DNA from: an uncultured Ruminococcus sp. | GTDB taxonomy: Bacteria; Bacillota_A; Clostridia; RUG12999 | Length of the DNA: 6,753 nucleotides | Assembly (NCBI GenBank): GCA_902783995.1 | Contig: CACZTG010000232.1 | Location: forward strand, 1-6,753 | Direction of reading: 5' to 3' | In this document: one piece after another, positions 1 to 5,049 of the stretch | How the letters are laid out: each line of letters starts with the position of its first letter | How positions within the stretch are numbered: position 1 is the first letter of the stretch | The notes under the pieces: model-generated | Seen by the model: only the letters and a program-made list of their open reading frames with translations | What the model was told of the DNA's origin: nothing | Database searches by the model: none | Translations under genes and position numbers: made by a program

Positions 1-47
1 TATAAATCTTTAAGCTGTGAAATTACATTCTGATAAATTCTGCTCAC
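1..47 (-). CDS. 5' end of an unidentified minus-strand gene (partial)
   Basis: Read on the minus strand, a GTG codon at 47-45 opens a frame that stays open to the window edge and encodes MSRIYQNVISQLKDL (15 complete codons). An AGGAGGG ribosome binding site lies at 61-55, leaving 7 nt before the GTG, which is ideal spacing, and a plausible promoter lies further upstream (90-118). These signals rather than the short peptide support a real gene. No family can be assigned from 15 residues. The gene is transcribed divergently from the small-protein/nicotinate phosphoribosyltransferase unit. Use of GTG with a strong ribosome binding site matches the relaxed start-codon use elsewhere in the window. 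Confidence 0.72.
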   Translation of the reverse strand, partial: MSRIYQNVISQLKDL

Positions 48-54
48 TAAAATT

Positions 55-61
55 CCCTCCT
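55..61 (-). promoter_or_regulatory. Ribosome binding site AGGAGGG of the left-edge gene
   Basis: AGGAGGG on the minus strand is fully complementary to the anti-Shine-Dalgarno core and lies 7 nt from the GTG at 47-45. It decides the start of the partial gene. Confidence 0.75.
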
Positions 62-89
62 AAAAAGTATAAAAATATCTCATAAATAT

Positions 90-118
90 ATAATACTACA
101 TTTTTCACAAATTTGCAA
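90..118 (-). promoter_or_regulatory. Putative sigma-A promoter for the left-edge minus-strand gene
   Basis: On the minus strand, TTGCAA (118-113) and TATTAT (95-90) are separated by exactly 17 bp. Transcription would start near position 83 and give a leader of about 35 nt carrying the ribosome binding site at 61-55. The -35 box overlaps the first copy of a 13-bp direct repeat (102-114), so a regulator binding there would affect it. The surroundings are extremely AT-rich, so chance matches are easy and confidence is moderate. Confidence 0.45.
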
Positions 119-146
119 GATTTTTTTTTATAATTTTCACAAATTT
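102..146. repeat. 13-bp direct repeat TTTTCACAAATTT, two copies
   Basis: Identical copies of TTTTCACAAATTT lie at 102-114 and 134-146. They start 32 bp apart, close to three helical turns. Both sit in the divergent promoter region, and the first overlaps the -35 box of the minus-strand promoter. Paired, phased repeats are typical of operator sites, but that role is an inference. Confidence 0.5.
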
Positions 147-164
147 TTTAAAAAAAGTTTATTT

Positions 165-217
165 TTTTTTAAATTATAGCTTTACTAATAGCTTTTTTTA
201 TGGTATAATTTAAAAAA
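165..217. repeat. 14-bp perfect inverted repeat around the -10 box
   Basis: The left arm at 165-178 is exactly complementary to the right arm at 204-217, with a 25-nt gap. The right arm contains the TATAAT -10 box of the rightward promoter and ends just before its ribosome binding site. The arms are pure A/T, so symmetry is less surprising than its length suggests. It could be an operator, or simply low-complexity sequence. Confidence 0.45.
181..209 (+). promoter_or_regulatory. Sigma-A promoter for the small protein and pncB unit
   Basis: TTTACT (181-186) and a consensus TATAAT (204-209) are 17 bp apart. TGG directly before TATAAT gives an extended -10 element. Transcription should start near 216, a few bases before the GGAGGTG ribosome binding site (219-225). 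The leader would be only about 16 nt, leaving no room for a riboswitch or attenuator. Confidence 0.75.
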
Positions 218-232
218 TGGAGGTGTTTACCT

Positions 233-526
233 ATGGCAAAAAAAGCTGAAAATAACATTACGCTTTACAAAAACAAACCCTTGGTAAAAAAAGACAATAC
301 AGTTTATCTCGGCTATCGGGACGAGCAGTATATGATTGAAATGGAAATTACCGATACCGAAAAATCCGGCAATCTTGATATCGCAACCGGTGTTCTGATT
401 AAGCTTATTGACAATACAAAGCTCGGCAGAGACAGGATTGTAAAAAAAGCGGAACGGGAAAATATGGAAAAAGCTATGGATATTGCTTCTTTCTGGCTTC
501 TTGACGCTCTCGGAGAGGAAGAATAA
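233..526 (+). CDS. Conserved-type hypothetical protein, 97 aa, upstream of pncB
   Basis: A small soluble protein with no signal peptide or membrane segment. GGAGGTG at 219-225 with 7-nt spacing and an extended -10 promoter make the ATG start secure. The N-terminal half (about 10-50) looks beta-rich, with a KNKPLVKKDNTVYLGYRDEQ stretch; the C-terminal half has a basic LGRDRIVKKAERENMEKAMD segment and a helical WLLDAL tail. From memory, proteins of this length with the KPLV, YxG and RxRIVKK-type pattern are widespread, uncharacterised Clostridia proteins; I know no assigned function and could not run a search. It is the first gene of a unit with nicotinate phosphoribosyltransferase, whose ATG follows its stop after 2 nt, so the two are almost certainly co-transcribed and probably translationally coupled. 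A link to NAD salvage is possible but rests on this position alone. Confidence 0.88.
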   Translation: MAKKAENNITLYKNKPLVKKDNTVYLGYRDEQYMIEMEITDTEKSGNLDIATGVLIKLIDNTKLGRDRIVKKAERENMEKAMDIASFWLLDALGEEE

Positions 527-528
527 AA

Positions 529-1974
529 ATGATTGACAGCAAAGGGCTTACAATGCTCACTGATTTTTACGAATTTACAATGGCGGGCGGTTTTTTTAAC
601 AGTGCCGCAAGAAACACGGTAGGATATTACGATATGTATTTCAGGACAATTCCCGACGGCGGCGGCTATGTTATCGCCTGCGGGCTTGAATCCATGGTGG
701 AATATCTGAGCAATCTTCATTTTTCGGACGAGGATATTGAATATCTGCGTTCAAAAAAAATATTTAACGAGGATTTTCTTTCCTATCTTAAAAATTTTGA
801 GTTTTCCTGCGATGTGTGGGCAGTGCCCGAAGGAACGCCGATGTTTCCGAACGAACCTTTCGTTACGGTAAGAGGTCCCGTTATCCAGGCGCAGCTTCTT
901 GAAACAATGATTTTAATCTGCATGAACCATCAGACGCTTATCGCGACCAAGGCAAGCCGTGTTGTGCGTGCCGCGAAAGGCAGACCGGTTATGGAATTCG
1001 GCGCAAGACGCGCACAGGGCTATGCCGCGGCGATTTTAGGTTCAAGAGCCGCTTATATTGCCGGCTGCGATTCGACCTCCTGCACAATTTCCGACAGAGA
1101 TTTCGGTATTCCCGCATCAGGTACAATGGCGCACAGCTGGGTACAGCTTTTTCCAAGCGAATATGAGGCTTTTGACGCTTACGCGAAAAACTATCCCGAC
1201 AAATGCGTTCTGTTAATAGATACATATAATGTTCTTAAAAGCGGCCTGCCGAACGCAATTAAATGCTTTAAAGAGGTCGTTCTTCCCACAGGAAACCGTC
1301 CTCTCGGTGTGAGGATTGACAGTGGCGACGTTACCTATCTTACCAAAAAAATGCGAAAAACACTTGATGACGAAGGTTTTTCCGATTGTAAAATCGTTGT
1401 GTCAAATTCTCTTGACGAATATATTATTGCCGACCTTATAGCTCAAGGCGCGCAGATTGATTCCTTCGGCGTGGGCGAAAGGCTTATAACATCACGCTCC
1501 GAGCCCGTTTTGGGAGGCGTGTATAAGCTTACCGCGATTGAGGACGAAAACGGAAATATTATTCCGAAAATAAAGCTGAGCGAAAATGTTTCAAAAATCA
1601 CGACGCCTTGCTTTAAGCAGATATACAGGCTTTACTCAAAGGAAACGGACAAGGCACTTGCCGATATTGTTACGCTTCATGACGAGATTATTGACGATAC
1701 AAAAGACCTTACTATTTTTGACCCTGAGTTTACATGGAAAAAGAAAACCGTTACCGATTTTTATGCGAAGCCTCTTATGCAGCGGATTTTTTCCTGCGGA
1801 AAGCTTATATATGACCTTCCCGATGTAAAAGAAATAAAAAAGCATTGTGAAAATCAGATGAATACAATATGGGATGAGGTTAAGCGTTTTGAAAATCCGC
1901 ATAAATATTATGTCGATTTATCCGAAAAGCTTTGGACAATTAAACATAAAATGCTTGATGAATACTCTATATGA
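529..1974 (+). CDS. pncB: Nicotinate phosphoribosyltransferase
   Basis: A cytoplasmic enzyme that joins nicotinate to PRPP, with ATP hydrolysis, giving nicotinate mononucleotide in the salvage (Preiss-Handler) route to NAD. The 481 residues match the usual length of the clostridial form. Visible family motifs, in order, are TDFYEFTMAGGFF near the N-terminus, FGARRAQG (158-164 region), GTMAHSW with His202 at the place of the phosphorylated histidine, LIDTYN, GVRIDSGD (260-267) and FGVGERL (313-319) before LGGVYKL. These cover the PRPP and nicotinate-binding core, and a C-terminal domain follows. The ATG at 529 is preceded by GGAGAGGAAG (512-521) inside the end of the upstream gene, consistent with coupling. 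It shares the promoter at 181-209. Gene body base composition is ordinary, with CTT-rich leucine codons. Identification is secure. Confidence 0.96.
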   Translation: MIDSKGLTMLTDFYEFTMAGGFFNSAARNTVGYYDMYFRTIPDGGGYVIACGLESMVEYLSNLHFSDEDIEYLRSKKIFNEDFLSYLKNFEFSCDVWAVPEGTPMFPNEPFVTVRGPVIQAQLLETMILICMNHQTLIATKASRVVRAAKGRPVMEFGARRAQGYAAAILGSRAAYIAGCDSTSCTISDRDFGIPASGTMAHSWVQLFPSEYEAFDAYAKNYPDKCVLLIDTYNVLKSGLPNAIKCFKEVVLPTGNRPLGVRIDSGDVTYLTKKMRKTLDDEGFSDCKIVVSNSLDEYIIADLIAQGAQIDSFGVGERLITSRSEPVLGGVYKLTAIEDENGNIIPKIKLSENVSKITTPCFKQIYRLYSKETDKALADIVTLHDEIIDDTKDLTIFDPEFTWKKKTVTDFYAKPLMQRIFSCGKLIYDLPDVKEIKKHCENQMNTIWDEVKRFENPHKYYVDLSEKLWTIKHKMLDEYSI

Positions 1975-1980
1975 TAGCAT

Positions 1981-2017
1981 ACGGGCGTTATAATTTGATT
2001 TGTATTATACAGTCCGT
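1981..2017 (+). terminator. Imperfect hairpin after pncB, possible weak terminator
   Basis: Seven bases after the pncB stop, 1981-1994 can pair with 2004-2017: a six-pair outer stem with one G-U pair, a 2x2 internal loop, and a six-pair AT inner stem with a 9-nt loop. Only three T residues follow (2017-2019), so it lacks the long U-run of a strong intrinsic terminator. It may slow or partly stop readthrough into the next gene, or be an RNA-end stabiliser. Confidence 0.35.
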
Positions 2018-2022
2018 TTAAT
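1995..2022 (+). promoter_or_regulatory. Weak candidate promoter for the DUF445 gene
   Basis: TTGATT (1995-2000) and TTTAAT (2017-2022) are 16 bp apart. This is the best-placed promoter-like pair in the spacer between pncB and the DUF445 gene, but the match is modest and it overlaps the post-pncB hairpin. If used, it would give a leader of roughly 135 nt containing the GC-rich segment. Confidence 0.25.
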
Positions 2023-2070
2023 GGGGGATAACAAAACAACATAAAATACAGTGTAAGAATCGAACAAATA

Positions 2071-2135
2071 AAAGACCCGCGCTTGCTTGCAATCTGTCCG
2101 GAGTTCTGCTCCCATCAGTAAAGCGGGAGCGCTGC
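2071..2135 (+). other. GC-rich leader segment with competing stem pairings
   Basis: This 65-nt stretch is 38/65 G+C, clearly richer than the AT-rich bases on both sides. GCTCCC (2108-2113) can pair with GGGAGC (2125-2130) over an 11-nt loop. Alternatively CCCGC (2076-2080) can pair with GCGGG (2123-2127), and GCGCT (2079-2083) with AGCGC (2128-2132); these compete for the same bases. Such mutually exclusive stems are seen in regulatory leaders, but the stems are short and I recognise no known riboswitch, T-box or tRNA. It lies 30-95 nt upstream of the DUF445 start. Confidence 0.35.
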
Positions 2136-2164
2136 TTCAATTTAAAAACGGAGCGATAAAAACC

Positions 2165-3079
2165 ATGAACCTACAAATTTTTATTCCGCCGCTTGTAGGC
2201 GGGGTAATCGGATTTATAACTAACGATATAGCTATAAAGATGCTTTTTCATCCGAGAAAACCGATTTATTTGGGGAAAATAAAATTACCTTTTACTCCGG
2301 GACTTATTCCAAAGGAAAGAGAGCGTGTGGCAAAGGCTATAGGAAAAACCATCAGCAATCGTTTTTTGGATGTCGAAACGCTGAAAAAGGCATTTACATC
2401 AGAAGAAATGATGGAAAAGATAAAACACGGGCTTGAAAAAATTGTAGATGATAACAGAACAAATGAGGAAACCGTCGAGGATGTACTATTAAAATACACA
2501 ACTTATGATATGACCGAAAAGATTATATCGGTTATCAGAGATGATATTACCGAACTGATTCATACCAAACTTACAAGCTCCGGGTTTGGAGAAAGTATAT
2601 CAAAAAGCGTAATATATAAAATCAAAGAAAAAATAGATAATTTCACATTCGGCGTTTTATCAGGCATATTTGATGATAATTTAGTTAACCGGACAGCAAA
2701 GTCAATAGGTGAAGTAATAAATCAGACTGTTGCCGATAATTCAAAAGAAATAATCGGCAACCTTATAGATAATGAAATTGAAAGAGTAAAAGAATGTAAG
2801 GTTTGCGGTATTATTGAGAAATATGAAGAAAAAATCCCCTTATTTATCAGTTTTGTTTTGTCAACATATCAAAGGATAATCGAAGAAAATCTTGAGTCTG
2901 TGCTGCGCGAAATAAACATAGAAAAAATTGTTGAGGATAAAATAGCATCCTTCAATGTGGTAGAATTGGAAAACATTATTTTGGAGCTTATGAAAAAAGA
3001 GTTAAACGCTATTGTTTATTTGGGAGCATTGCTGGGCTTTTTGTTGGGCTGGGCAAATCTCCTGATTATAAAAATTTAA
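2165..3079 (+). CDS. DUF445 family membrane protein
   Basis: A 304-aa protein of the DUF445 (B. subtilis YheB-like) family; its biochemical role is not known. The N-terminus (about 4-27) is a hydrophobic segment carrying PPLVGGVIGFITNDIAIKML, followed by FHPRKP and LPFTPGLIPKERERVA, the family signature. A long, charged, mainly helical middle region follows (about 50-275), and the C-terminus (about 281-302) is a second hydrophobic segment, YLGALLGFLLGWANLLII, so both ends should sit in the membrane. The ATG at 2165 is chosen because the family signature begins right after it and GGAG lies at 2150-2153. A TTG at 2087 would add 26 polar residues unlike the family. It is shorter than YheB (about 370-380 aa). 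It is richer in ATA and TTA/TTG codons than pncB. Its last codons form half of the inverted repeat at 3068-3125. Confidence 0.9.
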   Translation: MNLQIFIPPLVGGVIGFITNDIAIKMLFHPRKPIYLGKIKLPFTPGLIPKERERVAKAIGKTISNRFLDVETLKKAFTSEEMMEKIKHGLEKIVDDNRTNEETVEDVLLKYTTYDMTEKIISVIRDDITELIHTKLTSSGFGESISKSVIYKIKEKIDNFTFGVLSGIFDDNLVNRTAKSIGEVINQTVADNSKEIIGNLIDNEIERVKECKVCGIIEKYEEKIPLFISFVLSTYQRIIEENLESVLREINIEKIVEDKIASFNVVELENIILELMKKELNAIVYLGALLGFLLGWANLLIIKI

Positions 3080-3125
3080 GAATACGGCGTGATGCCTCTC
3101 TATCTGCATATTCTTAAATTTTTAT
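3068..3125. terminator. Perfect 17-bp inverted repeat, likely bidirectional terminator
   Basis: The arms at 3068-3084 and 3109-3125 are exact reverse complements, with a 24-nt loop. The structure sits between two convergent genes and both arms are coding: the left holds the last codons and stop of the DUF445 gene, the right the last residues of the M24 peptidase. Each strand's transcript ends its stem in a U-rich stretch, as expected of a two-way terminator. The stem is almost all A-T with only one G-C pair per arm, weaker than usual; a small GGC/GCC hairpin (3086-3096) in the loop may help. Confidence 0.65.
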
Positions 3126-4158
3126 CGGATTTTGTCAGTCTTTCGGCGCCTTTAACCCCGACTTTTACGGTATCCTCAATTCGCACGCCGAATTCCCCTT
3201 CAATATATATTCCCGGCTCCACTGTAACAATCATATTTTCTTCAAGCGTATAGGGCGATTTCGGGCTTAAATTCGGCAGCTCGTGAATGTCGAGCCCAAC
3301 GCCGTGTCCCAGGGAATGACCGAAATATTTATCTATACCCCAGATTTTAAACATTTTTCTCGATTCCGCGTCAATCGCTTTACATGCCGCGCCGGGTTTC
3401 ACAAGAGGAAGCATTTCCTCCTGTACGGTTTGTACCTTCGTATATATGTCACGCATTTTGTCGCTTATATCTCCTACGGCAACAGTTCTTGTTATGTCAC
3501 TGCAATATCCTCCGAATACACAGCCGAAATCCATAACAACAAATTCGCCCGATTTAAGGGGCTTTGTGCTTGCGGTTCCGTGGGGCATTGACGAGCGCTT
3601 GCCCGAAGCGACAATTGTTTCAAAAGACGCGCCGGAAGCACCCTGCCGTTTCATTTCATATTCAAGCATAGCGGCAATTTCAAGCTCTGTTACGCCTTCT
3701 TTTATGCGCGGACACACCGTTTCAAATGCGGTATCGGCAATTTCACAGGCACGGCTTAAAAGCTTCAGCTCATCGCCGGTTTTTACAATGCGCATTTCTT
3801 CGACTGTTCCTTTAACGCCGAAAAGCTTTGTGCCTTCAAAAATTTTTTTAAGCTGTAAAAATTTTTCATACGTTATATAGCTTTGCTCAAAGCCTGTTTT
3901 TTTTATATTATGCTCTTTTATAAGCTTGTCAAAAACAGCTTTCTCACCGTTTGCGATGTCAATAATCGTGACATCCTCTGTTTGTTCTTTTGCCTGCGAC
4001 AGATACCTGAAATCCGTTATCAGAAAAGCTCCGTCTTTGGTAACAAAAAGCTGTCCCGCCGTTCCTTTGAAGCCACAGAGATAAAAAATATTGTTCATAT
4101 ATGAAAAAAGCATTGCGTCAAGCCCGAATTTTTGGAGCTGCTCTGTAATATCCTTCAT
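3100..4158 (-). CDS. M24 family peptidase, Xaa-Pro aminopeptidase/dipeptidase type
   Basis: A 352-aa cytoplasmic metallopeptidase that removes the N-terminal residue from, or splits, peptides with proline in second position. An N-terminal creatinase-like domain (about 1-120) precedes the pita-bread catalytic domain. All five metal ligands are visible: Asp210 (VVMDFG), Asp221 (CSDITRT), His285 (LGHGVG), Glu314 (VEPGIY) and Glu328 (RIEDTV); His193 and His292 occupy the usual substrate-site positions. It should therefore be active, with two divalent metal ions. The ATG overlaps the aroQ stop in an ATGA, and GGAGGA (4176-4171) precedes it at 12 nt. It is the last gene of the four-gene operon. In many Clostridia aroQ and this peptidase are followed by efp (elongation factor P); here no efp follows, the convergent DUF445 gene does. 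Whether the enzyme is an aminopeptidase or a dipeptidase cannot be settled from sequence. Confidence 0.93.
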   Translation of the reverse strand: MKDITEQLQKFGLDAMLFSYMNNIFYLCGFKGTAGQLFVTKDGAFLITDFRYLSQAKEQTEDVTIIDIANGEKAVFDKLIKEHNIKKTGFEQSYITYEKFLQLKKIFEGTKLFGVKGTVEEMRIVKTGDELKLLSRACEIADTAFETVCPRIKEGVTELEIAAMLEYEMKRQGASGASFETIVASGKRSSMPHGTASTKPLKSGEFVVMDFGCVFGGYCSDITRTVAVGDISDKMRDIYTKVQTVQEEMLPLVKPGAACKAIDAESRKMFKIWGIDKYFGHSLGHGVGLDIHELPNLSPKSPYTLEENMIVTVEPGIYIEGEFGVRIEDTVKVGVKGAERLTKSDKNLRICR

Positions 4159-4604
4159 CTTTTACTGTTTTCCTCCGATAAAATTTTAATTATTTCATCA
4201 ACCGCCATAACATAACCCTTATCGCCGAGACCTGCTATCTGAAGAGTGCAGACTTCCTCAATAACCGAGATATTTCTGAATGTTTCTCTTGCGTGTATAT
4301 CAGAAAGATGCACCTCTATTTTCGGAACATCAAGAATTTCAAGCGCGTCACGAATTGCGTAGGAATAGTGTGTATATGCACCTGCATTTATTATTATACC
4401 GTCCGCGCTTCCGTATGCCCCGTTCAGCTTGTTTACGATTTCGCCCTCACAGGCGGACTGAAAAAACTCGGTATCTATACCCTTTTTCTTGGCGTATGAG
4501 GCAATTTCACTTTCAATATCCGCAAGCGTTTTTGTTCCGTATATTTTTGGGTTGCGTTTTCCGAGCATATTAAGATTCGGACCGTTTATCACAAGAATTT
4601 TCAT
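4155..4604 (-). CDS. aroQ: 3-dehydroquinate dehydratase, type II
   Basis: It dehydrates 3-dehydroquinate to 3-dehydroshikimate, the third step of the shikimate pathway to aromatic amino acids; type II enzymes are small and form dodecamers. At 149 aa the length is standard. Visible motifs are NGPNLNMLGKR (7-17), the catalytic tyrosine region KIYG (Tyr22) on the flexible lid, QSACEGEIV (49-57), INAGAYTHYS with His79 (72-81), and EVHLSDIHARETFR (97-110) with His104, Arg106 and Arg110. The ATG at 4604 is preferred over a GTG three codons upstream, because the GTG lies inside the AAGGTG ribosome binding site (4616-4611) and the family begins MKILVINGPN. Its start overlaps the EutP-like gene by 35 nt, and its stop overlaps the peptidase start by 4 nt. 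The Ala in INAGA, where many members have Pro, is a tolerated variant. Confidence 0.95.
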   Translation of the reverse strand: MKILVINGPNLNMLGKRNPKIYGTKTLADIESEIASYAKKKGIDTEFFQSACEGEIVNKLNGAYGSADGIIINAGAYTHYSYAIRDALEILDVPKIEVHLSDIHARETFRNISVIEEVCTLQIAGLGDKGYVMAVDEIIKILSEENSKR

Positions 4605-5037
4605 CCGGTTCACCTTCTTTTAAATAATTAAGCAGCTTGTCCATACCCTCTCCCGTAACGGAAGAAACTTTAAAAACTGTTTTACAGCCTGCAAGGCGAA
4701 GCCAGTTTTCGGCTTTTTCGGGCTGCGCGTCTTTTCTGTCAATTTGTGTGACAATACCGATAACCTCACGGTTTGTTGTTGCCGCGCAGCACGGCGGATA
4801 AAGCGAATATTGCTCCGTCGCGCTCAGCACCATACCGACAATTTCAGCCTCATACGAGTATAGGGCAAGCGCTCTTGCAAGGCTGTTTTCCTGCGCGTAC
4901 TCACCCGGCGTATCTATTATATAATCATTATAATTTATGTACTGCGTTTTGCGGTATTCTTTTCCGTTACCCGGAAAAGCCTGCGAAAGCGTGGTTTTGC
5001 CGCTTTCGCTTCTGCCGACCAAAATCATTTTTTTCAT
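4570..5037 (-). CDS. EutP/PduV-like small GTPase
   Basis: A 155-aa Ras-like P-loop protein of the EutP/PduV family, whose founding members accompany ethanolamine or propanediol microcompartments. The P-loop is GRSESGKT (8-15), the switch II region IDTPGEY (41-47) carries the DxPGE typical of EutP, the base-recognition motif is TQID (97-100, from N/TKxD), and SSVTGEG (125-131) matches the G5 element. The length fits EutP (about 150-160 aa), with a charged 14-residue tail. The ATG at 5037 is preceded by AAAGGA (5051-5046), which overlaps the stop of the upstream phosphatase. Its 3' end overlaps aroQ by 35 nt, so translation of the two is probably linked. No shell or ethanolamine-enzyme gene is in the window, so a microcompartment role is not supported. 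The substrate of this stand-alone form is unknown. Confidence 0.87.
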   Translation of the reverse strand: MKKMILVGRSESGKTTLSQAFPGNGKEYRKTQYINYNDYIIDTPGEYAQENSLARALALYSYEAEIVGMVLSATEQYSLYPPCCAATTNREVIGIVTQIDRKDAQPEKAENWLRLAGCKTVFKVSSVTGEGMDKLLNYLKEGEPDENSCDKRSES

Positions 5038-5049
5038 AGTGAAAATCCT

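Noticed and set aside
313..720. 135-codon open frame on the minus strand across the small protein and pncB
   Set aside because: It lies opposite two well-supported plus-strand genes, has no ribosome binding site that I can see and low-complexity Ser/Ile/Phe content typical of a shadow frame.
2053..2066. AGAATCGAAC, resembling a tRNA T-loop on the minus strand
   Set aside because: The flanking bases do not form a T-stem, and no acceptor, D-arm or anticodon arm could be found, so it is not a tRNA or a clear attachment-site remnant.
3100..3125. Truncated C-terminus of the M24 peptidase
   Set aside because: The sequence after Glu328 continues to LTKSDKNLRICR, the usual position at which family members end, so nothing essential is missing.
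3446..3880. 144-codon plus-strand open frame opposite the M24 peptidase
   Set aside because: The minus-strand peptidase has every metal ligand and full length; the antisense frame has no recognisable motif and reflects codon bias.
4570..5037. Part of an ethanolamine or propanediol microcompartment locus
   Set aside because: Only the EutP-like GTPase is present; no shell protein, ammonia-lyase or dehydrogenase gene is in the window.
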